From positions 1 to 48,325 of the forward strand of contig JAJYVU010000022.1 in assembly GCA_021791875.1 (NCBI GenBank): a DNA stretch of 48,325 nt, written 5' to 3'. This document shows, one piece after another, positions 1-9,523 of this stretch. The DNA is from Acidobacteriota bacterium. GTDB lineage: Bacteria; Acidobacteriota; Terriglobia; Terriglobales; Acidobacteriaceae. The first letter of the stretch is position 1, and each line of letters begins with the position of its first letter. A program made the position numbers and the translations under genes. Under the pieces are notes generated by a model, which had not been told where the DNA came from, did no database searches, and saw only the letters and a program-made list of their open reading frames with translations.

Positions 1-620
1 CCACCCTCTACTATCCGGCCCCATGCTCAGATGGGAAAGCAGCCCCAGCCTTTCGCTCCGCGAGCAATGCTAGAGCGTACCCAGTACGGGGTCAAGGAAT
101 ATAGACTCATGGGCTGTCTATCCATCGGCTTTACAACCCGATGACTGTAGCCCACGCCCTTCGGCACGGTTTTTAAACAAATCCGTGTAAAGCGCATCTC
201 AGCCCCCGCGCACAACTCAAAAAAAAATTGAAAATTGCGAGCGCCTTATATCGCCTCAACCTTCCAGCCGAACGTGCCACGCGAACCGCACCCCCTGAGA
301 ACGTGCGCGCGCCGCGTCCGGTTGCGCGAACCGTTGCGCGTGGGATGGTCAGCGCTTCCGCCCGCTGGCCGGGTGTGGGAGCAGCCCGGCAGACGGTCAC
401 GCCGGGGATCACAACCGGCCATCAGCAGCGCCGCATTTTGTGTCGTTGTTTGTGTCGTAACTGTGCCATCCCTGCCGGTGTCGGGCCATGTCCGGCAGTG
501 TCACTCAGGCACACACAAAAGGCAGTGAACGTGCGCAAAACGCGCATGAACACTGCCTCTCAGTGTCACTTAGTATCGTCTGGTATCTTTCCGTCAGACT
601 TTACTCTCTGAATTCGCAAC
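1..620. other. Distal end of a putative integrated element; no recognisable gene
   Basis: No frame here gives a recognisable protein and codon use does not resemble the genes to the right. The stretch ends at a displaced tRNA-Ala 3' fragment, so I read it as the integrase-distal end of an island inserted into a tRNA-Ala gene whose intact copy and integrase lie to the left, outside the window. This is inference from the right boundary alone. Confidence 0.45.
496..573 (+). repeat. Pair of 13-bp direct repeats near the attachment site
   Basis: CAGTGTCACTCAG (496-508) and CAGTGTCACTTAG (561-573) differ by one base and lie 50-130 bp from the tRNA fragment. Short direct repeats at this distance are where tyrosine integrases have arm-binding sites; that role is a guess. 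Confidence 0.4.
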
Positions 621-622
621 GA

Positions 623-657
623 GGAGGTCAGCGGTTCGATCCCGCTTAGCTCCACCA
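623..657 (+). other. 3' fragment of a tRNA-Ala gene (attachment-site remnant)
   Basis: The last 35 nt match the end of a bacterial tRNA-Ala: variable-loop GGTC, T-arm AGCGG-TTCGATC-CCGCT (630-646), the 3' acceptor strand TAGCTCC (647-653), discriminator A (654) and an encoded CCA (655-657). No D-arm, anticodon arm or 5' acceptor strand precedes it, so it is not a functional tRNA. Such displaced 3' ends are left where islands integrate into tRNA genes. The intact gene should be at the other end of the element. Confidence 0.7.
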
Positions 658-682
658 AAATCCCCTCAAATCCCAGCCATTC

Positions 683-2896
683 TTACATCTTCACCACCGT
701 CGCGCCCGCCTCCAGCGTCACCATCACCGGCTCTTTCCGCCCGACAAACTCCACGCGCACCCGCCTGCCGGCTGCTGGTCTCCCATTCTCATCGGCCCGT
801 ACCGTCAACTTCCGCTCCGCATCCCGCCACGCGCACAGCAGCCGCGTAAACTCGCCCTCCCGGTACCGAAAGCTCTCGCCGTCATCCTCGTACACCGCAA
901 ATTCCCCATCCGCACCCGGATACACCCTCAGCGTCAGCGGCTCATCCACCGGCTCTTCCGTCCACTGCTTCACTGGCCCCAGCGGAACCACCGCGCCCGC
1001 CTTCACATACAGCGGAATCGTCTCCAGGTCCACCTCCCGCGTCACTTCCCTGCCGCCGTCCAGCTGCTCACCGGTCCAAAAGTCCCACCACTCGCCCTCC
1101 GGCAGATACACCCTCCGCTGCCGCGCCCCCTTCTCCAGCACCGGAGCCACCAGGAACGCATCGCCCCACAGATACTCGTCATCCCGCAGCAGTGCATTCC
1201 TGTCTCCGGGATACGCAAACCACAGCGCCCTCATCATCGGCAGCCCCGTCCGATGCGTCTGCTCCACCGTCGAATACACATACGGCAGCATCCGGTAGCG
1301 CAGTTCCAGGTACTTCCGGCAAATCACCTCCACCTGCGCATCGTGCAACTCCGCCTCCGGGGGCCATCCCGGACCCAGCCGTTCCGCGCCCTCCAGCGGT
1401 CCCGGCTTCCCCGTATCCCATCCCCACGGCAGCCGCAGCTTCCACGCCTGCCCATGCGACCGGAACAGCGGGCAGAACGCGCTGAATTGAAACCATCGCA
1501 GATACAATTCCGGAGTCAGCTCCAGCGTCGGCGTAAATCCGCCCGTGTCCGTGCCCCAGTACGGCACTCCGCTCAGCCCCGTGTTGATCCCGTTCCGAAC
1601 CTGCGCCGCCAGCGTCTTCCATGTCGAAGTCACATCGCCGGACCACAGCCACCCATACCGCTGCAAGCCCGCATAGCCGTTGCGGTTCAGCGCAAACGGC
1701 CGCCGCTTCGGATGCACCGTCAGCGGACCCTCCCAATACATCTTGTTACGGTCCAGCCGGTTGTACACCGAGAGTCGGTCGCCCTCATCGGCCCACCAGC
1801 CGTCCACGCCCACGGCCTCCACGGGCAAATGCTCTTTCCAGTAGCTCACCGCATCACCGGGCTCGCGCGCCGTCGGCCCCGTGTCGTGAATCGTCCCGTG
1901 GAAATCCCCCGGCGGCACCACGTGCAGCACCACCTTGAAGTGCTCCGCGTGAAATTCCCCAAACATCGCCTTCGGATTCGGAAACACATCCTCGTTAAAG
2001 GTGAACGACCCATGCCCTGTATTCCATCCCGATGGGCAAAATCCCGTACCCAGATAGATCAGCGTGTCGCACGGCAGTTTCTTCTCGCGGAAGCTCCGCG
2101 CAATTCCCAGTACTTCTTCCTTGCTCGCCAGCGTCCGGTGCGACTGCTGATACCCCAGCGCCCAGCGCGGCGGTAAATGCGGAAATCCCGTCAGCTCCGC
2201 ATATCCGCGCAGTATTTCCCGCGGCTCATCGCCCACTATCAAATACACGTTGCGCGTCGAGGTCGCTTCCACCGGCCAGAAGACTCCCCGCTCGCCCCGC
2301 AAATCCATCACGCCGGAGGGCTGCCCGATCAGCAGCCCCCATCCCGACGCGCTCACCAGCCACGGAATCGGCAGCCGCGCCCCATCCGTATCCAGGTTCG
2401 GCGTTCCCTCGCCGTTGTGCATCCGGTAGCGCGCGCCGCGCAAGTCAAACGTCGGCAGTCCCTCGCCCATCCCGAACACCGGCCCGTCCGCAATCCCAAA
2501 CCGCACCGCCGTGCTGTCGTCGTCGAACTGAATCTGCTGCCGGAATTTCCCGCCCGGCTTCGTCACCGTCACCCGCAGCGGATTCTCCTCCACCGCTATC
2601 CGGTACTTCCCCCATGCCATCTCTTTCACGACCGGGTCCAGCTGGCTCTCCAGCGCCACCGCATACGGATGCGCCACCACGCCCAGCTCTTCTTCGCTTG
2701 CCCACGCATTCACCGGCGCAATGCCAATCCGCAGCACATTGGCGCTGATCGACGTCAGGTCCAGGTCCAGCAGTCCGGGCTTTCCTGTCAGGCGCGGCAG
2801 CACGCCCGCTCCTGCCACCCGGCACGTCAGCAGAACCTGCGCCGCTCCTGCGCCCATCCCGCCCAATACAGCTCTGCGCGAAACCTTCGTCGCCAT
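683..2896 (-). CDS. Glycoside hydrolase family 31 (alpha-glycosidase), Tat-exported
   Basis: Retaining alpha-glycosidase of the GH31 clan, probably periplasmic. The 737-residue protein opens with a twin-arginine signal (SRRAVLGG) and hydrophobic stretch. A GH31 N-terminal beta-sandwich precedes the barrel. The nucleophile motif is WWADEGD (Asp near residue 368) and the acid/base motif GDVTSTW (near 420), followed by GVPYWGTDTGGF. The C-terminus has the beta-sandwich domains (YEDDGESF). The start is ATG with GGAGG seven bases upstream. It is the last gene of the run receptor - epimerase lipoprotein - TPR - GH31, so it probably cleaves oligosaccharides brought in by the receptor. Whether the substrate is glucoside, xyloside or other cannot be told. 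The family call is firm. Confidence 0.92.
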   Translation of the reverse strand: MATKVSRRAVLGGMGAGAAQVLLTCRVAGAGVLPRLTGKPGLLDLDLTSISANVLRIGIAPVNAWASEEELGVVAHPYAVALESQLDPVVKEMAWGKYRIAVEENPLRVTVTKPGGKFRQQIQFDDDSTAVRFGIADGPVFGMGEGLPTFDLRGARYRMHNGEGTPNLDTDGARLPIPWLVSASGWGLLIGQPSGVMDLRGERGVFWPVEATSTRNVYLIVGDEPREILRGYAELTGFPHLPPRWALGYQQSHRTLASKEEVLGIARSFREKKLPCDTLIYLGTGFCPSGWNTGHGSFTFNEDVFPNPKAMFGEFHAEHFKVVLHVVPPGDFHGTIHDTGPTAREPGDAVSYWKEHLPVEAVGVDGWWADEGDRLSVYNRLDRNKMYWEGPLTVHPKRRPFALNRNGYAGLQRYGWLWSGDVTSTWKTLAAQVRNGINTGLSGVPYWGTDTGGFTPTLELTPELYLRWFQFSAFCPLFRSHGQAWKLRLPWGWDTGKPGPLEGAERLGPGWPPEAELHDAQVEVICRKYLELRYRMLPYVYSTVEQTHRTGLPMMRALWFAYPGDRNALLRDDEYLWGDAFLVAPVLEKGARQRRVYLPEGEWWDFWTGEQLDGGREVTREVDLETIPLYVKAGAVVPLGPVKQWTEEPVDEPLTLRVYPGADGEFAVYEDDGESFRYREGEFTRLLCAWRDAERKLTVRADENGRPAAGRRVRVEFVGRKEPVMVTLEAGATVVKM

Positions 2897-2944
2897 CTCG
2901 GCCTCCTCTCAGCTTGTGTGCAGGGCCTCTCCGCGATGCACGGC

Positions 2945-4456
2945 TCAGTGCGCCATCTCGTCCTTCAGCACATAGCGGTGGCTTGCCTTCCGCCTCTGCG
3001 TATTCTCCTGGCGCATCTTGGCCAGTTCTTTCACCAGCTTCTGCACTTCGGCCGTTTGTCCCAGCCGCCGCCGCGCCATGATCTCGTGATACAGAGCCAC
3101 ATCGTCCGTCGGATGAATCCGCAGCGCCGCCTGCGCCTCCACCAGCGCCTTCTGTGGATCATTCAGCCGCAGATACAGCAGCGCCAGCAGGTCGCGCGCC
3201 GGCGCATAATTCGCGTCAATCGCCACCGACTTCTCCGCTGCCGCAATCGCTTCCTTCGTCGTATTGCTCGTCGAGTTGGACTCCGAAAGTGCCTCGGCGT
3301 ACAGGTATTGCAGCAGGCTGTCCTTCGGATGCAGACGCGCTTCCTTCCGGTAGATATTCAGTGCCGCCGTCTGCTTGTACTGCTGGCTCTCCACGATTCC
3401 CATCGCGTCCATCGCCAGCGAGAGCTGCGGCGCCAGTTGGTGCGCCTTCTCAAAATCGGCAATCCCCGCCGCGAACTTCGACAGCTGCACCTCCAGCACG
3501 CCCCGCGCCAGGTACAATTGCGCCGCGTTCGGCAGTTGCGTCAGCCCCGCATTGATCATGTCAATGCCCACCTGCGCCGAGTGATGAGTAAACGCAATCT
3601 GCGCAAACTCAAGGTAATTTGCTAGGTTTTTCGGCCGCTCCACAATCGCCGCCCGCAACAGTTTCACCGCTGTCGGAGTATCGCCCGTCTCCTCGGCCAG
3701 CCGCGCGCCCAGCGTCAGCACTGCTTCCTGGTGCGTCGTCTCGAGCAGCGGATCGAGCGTCGCCAGCGCCGTCTTCGCGTCGTGCAGCTTCCACTGCACC
3801 AGCGCCAGGTTGAAGCGCACCGCCTCGTCTGAATCCGTCCCTAATATCTGTTGGTAATTCGTCTCTGCCTGTTTGTAATGCCCCGTATCCGCAAGGCAGA
3901 ATGCGTACGCCTGCTGGTACTTCGGATGTCCGGCAAACATCTGGCTGCTCGCCTCAAAATGCGGCAGCGCCGCCCGGCAATCCCCCTTCGCGCGATACAA
4001 CGACGCCAGCATCGCATGCGCGGTAATATCGTCCGGCTGCATTTTCAGGATCCGGTTCAGCAGCACCGCGGCATCCGGCTGCCGCCGCGCATACTCAATT
4101 TCGGCTGCGCCCTCCAGCGCCAGCAGATCGCTCGGGCAATATCGCAGCGCCTGTTTGAAGGACTGCGCCGCCTCCACCGGCCGCTGCAATCCATTCAGTG
4201 ACATCCCTCGCAGCGAAAGCAGACGGCAGTCCTGCGGCGACTCCCGCAGCATCTGGTCCACGCTTGTCAGTGCCTGCTGGTATTCGTCCAGCCGCAGCAG
4301 CATGATGATCTGCTGCACCTTCTGCTGTTCGGTCTGCGCCTGCGCTTGGCACGTCACCACCAGCATTCCCGCGCACACCAGGCACGCCGCCGCTGCGCGA
4401 AAAATCCGCCCTCGAAGGGCAATTACCCCATGCACCTTAGCTGTTTCCTTCCACAC
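2945..4456 (-). CDS. Secreted tetratricopeptide-repeat protein
   Basis: 503 residues, with an N-terminal hydrophobic segment ending in an Ala/Gln-rich cleavage-like region (AAACLVCAGMLVV...QAQAQ) and then about ten TPR-like helical pairs to the C-terminus (for example LDEYQQALTSVDQMLRESP and NDPQKALVEAQAALRIHPTD). TPR solenoids mediate protein contacts, so it may scaffold receptor or hydrolase complexes in the periplasm; the partner is unknown. The start is uncertain: GTG at 4456 or a second GTG at 4432, which gives a more ordinary signal-peptide length. It lies 48 bp from GH31 and on its strand; a hairpin separates it from the epimerase-like gene upstream. Confidence 0.85.
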   Translation of the reverse strand: MWKETAKVHGVIALRGRIFRAAAACLVCAGMLVVTCQAQAQTEQQKVQQIIMLLRLDEYQQALTSVDQMLRESPQDCRLLSLRGMSLNGLQRPVEAAQSFKQALRYCPSDLLALEGAAEIEYARRQPDAAVLLNRILKMQPDDITAHAMLASLYRAKGDCRAALPHFEASSQMFAGHPKYQQAYAFCLADTGHYKQAETNYQQILGTDSDEAVRFNLALVQWKLHDAKTALATLDPLLETTHQEAVLTLGARLAEETGDTPTAVKLLRAAIVERPKNLANYLEFAQIAFTHHSAQVGIDMINAGLTQLPNAAQLYLARGVLEVQLSKFAAGIADFEKAHQLAPQLSLAMDAMGIVESQQYKQTAALNIYRKEARLHPKDSLLQYLYAEALSESNSTSNTTKEAIAAAEKSVAIDANYAPARDLLALLYLRLNDPQKALVEAQAALRIHPTDDVALYHEIMARRRLGQTAEVQKLVKELAKMRQENTQRRKASHRYVLKDEMAH

Positions 4457-4546
4457 TTTCTGGCATTCCCTGACTCTTCGCTCATCCTCTCACGATTTCC
4501 CGCTGAGCCGCCGCTCTCCCTTCGCCAAGCCCCGCAAACAAAGATC

Positions 4547-4584
4547 GCCTGGCCCGGTCCTCCGGTGAAGAGACCGAGCCAGGC
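4547..4584 (-). terminator. Hairpin downstream of the epimerase-like gene
   Basis: Inverted repeat GCCTGGCCCGGTC (4547-4559) / GACCGAGCCAGGC (4572-4584) between the epimerase-like gene and the TPR gene. There is no long T tract, so it may attenuate rather than stop minus-strand transcription. Confidence 0.5.
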
Positions 4585-4653
4585 AGGGAGGAAGTCAGGT
4601 TCATCAAAGGGCCGCGCATCTGCTTCCGTTTGCGCGTGTCCCTTCAACCTCAA

Positions 4654-5865
4654 TCACTTCGCGGGATGCAGTTCTGACATCTGCAGCTGCACATGCCACG
4701 TCACCGACTGGCCAGGCTTCAGCGTCACCATGCCGGTATTCATCCCGTGCCATTCCTTGCCGAACGGATCGGCAAAATTGAACTGCTCCTCGACCACCGC
4801 AAACTTCACCGTCGGCGGCGAGTACACCTGGATCGTCTTGATCTGCGGCGAAAAGCCCACTTCGCTGATCTTGTAATTCGACGCCGGATCCGACAGCGAA
4901 ACCGTCAGCTTTCCGTTCTTCCACAGCAGGTGCGACCAGTTGTCGTCCAGGTATCCATGGTCCAGCGGCTTGCCCTGCGGCGCCAGAAAGTCCCACCGCG
5001 TGCCCTTCACCGGCATCAACTTGCCGGTCACAAACACGTCCTGATAGTTGTTCACTTCTGCCCGCATCGTTCCCGGCACATGCAGCAGCGCCTGCGCGTG
5101 CTCCCCGCTCGGAATCCGCAGGTACGGGTGCCACGCCATCGACATCGGCTCGTCTTCGTTGCCTACGTTCTTCGCCGTAATCTGCGCGTCGATCGCCTTC
5201 GCCGTCAGCGCAATCCTGAAGTGCAGATCCGTCTTCGAAAGCCACTGCCCGTGGAACGCGTCCGGCATGTCCGCCGTCACCACCTGCCCGTCCGGCGTAT
5301 TCTCCACCTTCACGTTGCTCGCATTCTCTTTCAGAATCAGCCCGTGCATCGCATGCAGATCTTCAGTCGGATGCGCGCTGTTGTGCCAGTTCGCCGGCAG
5401 CACCAGCTTGTGTCCATGCCAGTACGTGGTAATCGTCTTCTTGTCCGCCGAAACCTTGCCCAGGATCCGGTTCGGATACGGCACCAGGAACGCCCCGCCA
5501 AATGCAAAGCTGTCATCCCCGTATGCATCGCTCGCCGTGCCGTAGTATTTCGTGTTCGCCACCTCCAGTGTCGGCGCATGCAGTACGTGAAATACACCCA
5601 GACCCGGAAAATACCCCGTGATCTGGAACGTGTTCATGCCCCGCCCCGGCAAGATCGTCATGCCAAGAAACTGCGGCGTGTCCCCCGTCTGCTTGCGCTT
5701 CAGGTGAACCACCGGCATGCCATTGATTTCTGTCGGCTCGGCAGTGGCCGTCGAGGTCGTCTTCGCGGCGGTGGTTTTCGTAGAGGATGTGGACGGCTTC
5801 TGGCAACCGGCAACCACGATCAGCAGTGCAGGCGCCAGCCAGGCTAGGTAGCGAAAACGTGACAT
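4654..5865 (-). CDS. Aldose 1-epimerase-like lipoprotein
   Basis: 403 residues. The N-terminus is a lipoprotein signal with lipobox VAGC followed by a Ser/Thr/Lys-rich linker. The rest is the galactose-mutarotase fold: PNRI (substrate Arg), HGLI and AWHPYLRIP (the two His positions of mutarotases) and a C-terminal VVEEQFN offering the Glu base. The family converts alpha- and beta-anomers of free sugars; an exported lipid-anchored form next to a TonB receptor and glycosidases suggests conditioning of released sugars at the membrane. I chose ATG 5865 because GAGGT sits eight bases upstream; a TTG further up at 5895 lacks this. The gene follows the receptor gene by about 245 bp on the same strand. 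Confidence 0.85.
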   Translation of the reverse strand: MSRFRYLAWLAPALLIVVAGCQKPSTSSTKTTAAKTTSTATAEPTEINGMPVVHLKRKQTGDTPQFLGMTILPGRGMNTFQITGYFPGLGVFHVLHAPTLEVANTKYYGTASDAYGDDSFAFGGAFLVPYPNRILGKVSADKKTITTYWHGHKLVLPANWHNSAHPTEDLHAMHGLILKENASNVKVENTPDGQVVTADMPDAFHGQWLSKTDLHFRIALTAKAIDAQITAKNVGNEDEPMSMAWHPYLRIPSGEHAQALLHVPGTMRAEVNNYQDVFVTGKLMPVKGTRWDFLAPQGKPLDHGYLDDNWSHLLWKNGKLTVSLSDPASNYKISEVGFSPQIKTIQVYSPPTVKFAVVEEQFNFADPFGKEWHGMNTGMVTLKPGQSVTWHVQLQMSELHPAK

Positions 5866-6111
5866 AAGTGACCTCAAATAGCGGATTCTATGCAAGCGGC
5901 TTTCACAGCACGAAGCGCGCTGCGTCTCCGCTTGCCGCGCTTCGTTCGCTGCTTACTATAGTTGCACCATCTGGGAACGGTGGTTGCAGCTCCCCAGGGA
6001 CAATGACAGAGAGGCCATCTGTTTTCGCCGGTCGTCGATCCCGCCGTCGCATCGGGCCCCTCTGTCGAAAGATGAAGCACTCGGAGTGAATTTCCCAAGG
6101 GCAAATCCACT

Positions 6112-9100
6112 CTAGAACGTGAAGTTCCCTCCTATCTGGATGAATCGCGGCGGATCCTGCCCGGTGGCCTTGCCAAACGTTCCCAGCTGTTGTCCGTTCT
6201 TGAAGACCGAATCCGCCAGGTCCGTGTCCACATTCACCAGGTTCGGCCGGTTCAGCACGTTGAACACCTCAAACCGGAACTGGAAGTTCAGTCTGCCGAA
6301 CAGCTTCGTGTTCTTCAACAGGGCCGCGTCGAATTCCTTGAAGTTCGGCCCCACAAAGCGGTTGTACTTCTCATTGCCCTCCTGCCCAAACGTCGGCTGA
6401 GGGAACTGCCCTTGTGTGAAGATGCCCGACGTCAGGAAGGCATGACGGCCAGAGCCCTGCGAATAGCTCGTCACATCCGGATAGTCGTTGTTGTCGCCAT
6501 CCGCGTTGTAGTCGCCGCTGCCCGGCTGGTATCCGACGTACTTGCCCGTATTCGGATCCACAACCGGTTCAAACGGTGCGCTCGTGAATACGTTGATCGG
6601 ATTCCCGCTCTGCATGATGCCCGTGCCGCTCACGATCCAGCCGCTGGCCACCCTCCCCAGCGCGCCCCGGTCGCCGTTCACATCCGGCAGTTGGTAATTC
6701 CATGCAATCGAGAAGCGGTTCGGTGCATTCCAGATCGACGGCCCGTACCACTGGTGCACGTTGATGTAGCTCGGATACACCTGCGTGTCGTCCCACGAAG
6801 ACGACCGCGTATACGACGCGTTGAAGAACGACCGGCTGAACCTTCCCTGCAGGGCCAGAATCAGCGCGTCGTAATTCGAGACACGGTCATTCTTCGTGTA
6901 ATACACCGACCCGAAGTTCGGATTCAGGCGCGTCGGCACCAGGCTCGTGTGCTGGATCAGATCACCCGCCTGCACGTTGATGTCCTGCCCGTAGCTCACG
7001 TTGTACACCTGGCCGCCGCCCGAGAGCAGCTTCCGTCCGTTCGCGCCCGAGAAGTCAACACTCGCCACATAATGCATGCCCATCTTGTGCGCGATGCCGA
7101 GCGAATACGTGTACGTCACCGGTGAGGTCAGCGTCGGATCCACCGCGCCGATCGTAAACTGCAGTCCCGTAATGCCTCCCGCCGCGTTCAGTTGCCGTGC
7201 CGGCAGTGTCGGGGCAGGGAAGTTGAACGGCTTCTGGTTCGAGGTTCCGAATCCAAAGATAGGCGCCGGGTTCTGCCCCTGGTAGAACGTCGGGAAGATA
7301 TCGCCCGGCGGGTTGCCGCGATACTCCTCCTGCAGGTTGGCCAACGTCGGCCAGTTGTGGAAGATGCCGGCGCCGGCCTTCAACAGCCAGTCCCCGTTCC
7401 CGCGGATATCCCACGCCAGTCCCGCGCGCGGGCTGAAAATGTCCGTGATCGACCGCGCCAGCGCATGATCATGCCGGATCAGCACGCCGTTCGCAATCTG
7501 CTGCGCATACGTCTGGCCAGGCCCAAGGTAAAAGTCGCTGAACGCGGTTCCCGCGCTGCGCGACCACGGATTCCCAAAGTCATCCCACCGCATGCCGTAA
7601 TTCAGCGTCAGCCGAGGCGTGATCTTCCACGTGTCCTGCACAAATGCGCCAAACGTCATGCCTGCCGCGTTCCAGTTCCACTGGTCCCGCTTGCCCGTCA
7701 GCGGATTGTATGCCAGCCCGCCTTCGGTAAACGGCTGGTCCTGCGCCAGGTTCAGAAGGTTCGTGAAGAAGAAATTCGGCTGATCGTACGGCCCGTTGAA
7801 GATTTCAATGTCGTCCGCGAACAGGCCCTCGGTGCCGATCTGAATGTCATGGTTGCCCACCAGGTGCGTCAGCATGTCGCGCCAGTGATAGTTGTGTTGG
7901 ATGAAATCGCCCTGCGCGAAGCCGTCGCCGTACCCGGCGCCCACGCCGGAAACATTGACGACCGGCACGTTGAAAAGGCCCGTCGCCGGCGTGATGCCCT
8001 CGATGCGGTCCGCCGCAAACGCTGCTTCGTTGATCGTGTTCGAGTTGAACGTGTGCGTCTCATTCGCCTGAATCGCCCACTGGTAAAACTTGTTCGTCGT
8101 GTTGAACGCTGGGCGGGGATTCGGTCCGTTCGAGTTCAGCGTCGTGCGGAACACCGTCCCATACAGGCGGTCTTTCCTGAAGTCCTTGTCGATACGGATG
8201 AAGTACTGGTCGCCGTTCCGATACGCCGACGAACCGTAATTACCCGAATCGATCATCGCCAGGCTGCAGGGCAGGTTGTTCGTCGCCGCCGTGCCGCACG
8301 TTGTCGGAAAAATATCCGCCGCGGTGGCCGAAACGGCCACGTTGCTCATGTTGCTCACCGGATAGCTCGTCAGGATCTTCGTGCCAACCGTGTTCGGATA
8401 ATTCGTCTTTGCCCAGTTCACAAACGCCGGATCGGCAAAGGTCGTCGTGTATGCAACCGCATTCGTCGCGATCTGCGGCTCAATCTCGAAGAAGAAATAG
8501 CCGAAGTGCTTCTTCGGCCAGAACGGTCCGCCAATCGACGCCGAAACGTTGTTGCTCTGGAATGGCTCGTACTTGTGCGTAAACTCCGTCGTCGCCAGCA
8601 TGTTCTGGTTCGTGAAAAAGTCCTCGGCGTTGCCGTGATAATGCTCCGTGCCGGACTTGGTCGTCATCGTCATCTGGATCGAACTCGCCCGCCCATACAG
8701 CACCGAGTACGTGTTCGTCTGGATGCTCGTTTCCTGAATCGCATCCGGGTTCGGCGTCAGGTTCAGCACGCCCGGCCGGATCGAGCTCGTCACGTCCAGC
8801 CCGTCCACGATGTACATGTTGCCCACCGCGCCTTGGCCGTTCGCGCTCGCATCCACCTGCGTCTCCGTCGAGTAGTTGTCACGCCCCGAGCCCGGGCTCC
8901 CGTTGCTCGTCACGCCCGTGCCCGTCACGCCCGGCGCCAGCGTTACCAGCGAAATCATGTTCTCGCCCGCCAGTGGCAGCTGCGACAGCGTCCGCTCTGA
9001 GATCGTCTCCTGGATGCGGCTGTCTGCCGTGTTCAGCAGCGGAGACTGCGTCGATACATTCACCGTCTGCACCGAACCGGCCACCGACATCTTCACCGGA

Positions 9101-9411
9101 ACATTCAGTGTCTGGTTCGTCTCCAGCACCACCGGCACGGTCGTCGTCGCAAACCCCTTCGCCGTGGATGACAGGTGGTAGTCGCCCGGCGCCAGGCTCG
9201 GAAATGTAAATGCGCCCGCCGCGTTGGACGTTGCGGTGTTTACCTCGCCCGTTCCATCGTTCGTAAGTTTCAGCGAAGCGCCTGACACCACTGCGCCGCT
9301 CGGATCAACCACCGTACCCGTTACGGTGGCGCTGAATTGTGCCCACGCGCTTGGCATCGCTGCAAAACAACACAGCACAAGCAGCGTGAATATGACTCTC
9401 ATCCCCTTCAT
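6112..9411 (-). CDS. TonB-dependent outer-membrane receptor, Oar/SusC-like with CarboxypepD_reg domain
   Basis: 1099-residue outer-membrane transporter. The signal peptide ends PSAWAQ. Residues ~28-110 form a carboxypeptidase-regulatory-like beta-sandwich (TGTVVDPSGAVVSGA); a plug domain follows (NMYIVDGLDVTS, IQMTMTTKSGT), then a long beta-barrel ending in a terminal Phe (GGNFTF), as outer-membrane barrels do. This architecture is greatly expanded in Acidobacteria. Its place between GH127 and epimerase/GH31 genes points to uptake of an arabinose-containing or other plant-type oligosaccharide; the ligand is inferred only. ATG 9411 has GGGGA eight bases upstream; the adjoining GTG at 9414 is an alternative. 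The upstream region holds a promoter and palindromes (separate entries). Confidence 0.93.
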   Translation of the reverse strand: MKGMRVIFTLLVLCCFAAMPSAWAQFSATVTGTVVDPSGAVVSGASLKLTNDGTGEVNTATSNAAGAFTFPSLAPGDYHLSSTAKGFATTTVPVVLETNQTLNVPVKMSVAGSVQTVNVSTQSPLLNTADSRIQETISERTLSQLPLAGENMISLVTLAPGVTGTGVTSNGSPGSGRDNYSTETQVDASANGQGAVGNMYIVDGLDVTSSIRPGVLNLTPNPDAIQETSIQTNTYSVLYGRASSIQMTMTTKSGTEHYHGNAEDFFTNQNMLATTEFTHKYEPFQSNNVSASIGGPFWPKKHFGYFFFEIEPQIATNAVAYTTTFADPAFVNWAKTNYPNTVGTKILTSYPVSNMSNVAVSATAADIFPTTCGTAATNNLPCSLAMIDSGNYGSSAYRNGDQYFIRIDKDFRKDRLYGTVFRTTLNSNGPNPRPAFNTTNKFYQWAIQANETHTFNSNTINEAAFAADRIEGITPATGLFNVPVVNVSGVGAGYGDGFAQGDFIQHNYHWRDMLTHLVGNHDIQIGTEGLFADDIEIFNGPYDQPNFFFTNLLNLAQDQPFTEGGLAYNPLTGKRDQWNWNAAGMTFGAFVQDTWKITPRLTLNYGMRWDDFGNPWSRSAGTAFSDFYLGPGQTYAQQIANGVLIRHDHALARSITDIFSPRAGLAWDIRGNGDWLLKAGAGIFHNWPTLANLQEEYRGNPPGDIFPTFYQGQNPAPIFGFGTSNQKPFNFPAPTLPARQLNAAGGITGLQFTIGAVDPTLTSPVTYTYSLGIAHKMGMHYVASVDFSGANGRKLLSGGGQVYNVSYGQDINVQAGDLIQHTSLVPTRLNPNFGSVYYTKNDRVSNYDALILALQGRFSRSFFNASYTRSSSWDDTQVYPSYINVHQWYGPSIWNAPNRFSIAWNYQLPDVNGDRGALGRVASGWIVSGTGIMQSGNPINVFTSAPFEPVVDPNTGKYVGYQPGSGDYNADGDNNDYPDVTSYSQGSGRHAFLTSGIFTQGQFPQPTFGQEGNEKYNRFVGPNFKEFDAALLKNTKLFGRLNFQFRFEVFNVLNRPNLVNVDTDLADSVFKNGQQLGTFGKATGQDPPRFIQIGGNFTF

Positions 9412-9439
9412 CACTTGTCCCCTTGAATAAGCCTTCGAT

Positions 9440-9453
9440 GGATAACGTTTTCT
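9440..9453. promoter_or_regulatory. LacI-type imperfect palindrome, receptor leader
   Basis: GGATAACGTTTTCT, an imperfect palindrome around CG, between the predicted promoter and the receptor start. It resembles the other two palindromes reported at 9524 and 11866; a repressor site here would block transcription. Confidence 0.35.
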
Positions 9454-9491
9454 AATCGTGCCTGCAACAAGGCCTCAAAATTTTCTCAACC

Positions 9492-9521
9492 TTGTTATTC
9501 GTCCGAACGAACATTTGTCAA
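9492..9521 (-). promoter_or_regulatory. Sigma-70-like promoter of the receptor gene
   Basis: Read on the minus strand, TTGACA (9516-9521) is followed after 18 bases by TAACAA (9492-9497). The spacer contains TTCGT-CCGA-ACGAA (9498-9511), a small palindrome in operator position. The receptor start is about 80 bases downstream. Confidence 0.5.
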
Positions 9522-9523
9522 GT

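Noticed and set aside
27..215. 62-codon minus-strand ORF and tRNA-like stem near 130-150
   Set aside because: An anticodon-like stem CATCGG/CCGATG exists but no T-arm or acceptor stem can be formed; the ORF matches nothing that I know.
621..657. tmRNA 3' end instead of tRNA-Ala
   Set aside because: tmRNA also ends AGCTCCACCA, but GGAGGTCAGCGG-TTCGATC-CCGC is the tRNA-Ala form and no tag-coding region precedes it.
2177..3625. Long plus-strand open frame (482 codons) opposite GH31 and the TPR gene
   Set aside because: Arg/His/Gln-rich composition typical of antisense frames in GC-rich genes; both minus-strand genes beneath it have clear domains.
7192..9000. 602-codon plus-strand open frame opposite the TonB receptor
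   Set aside because: Pure antisense of the receptor barrel, Arg/Val-rich, with no motif or ribosome site.
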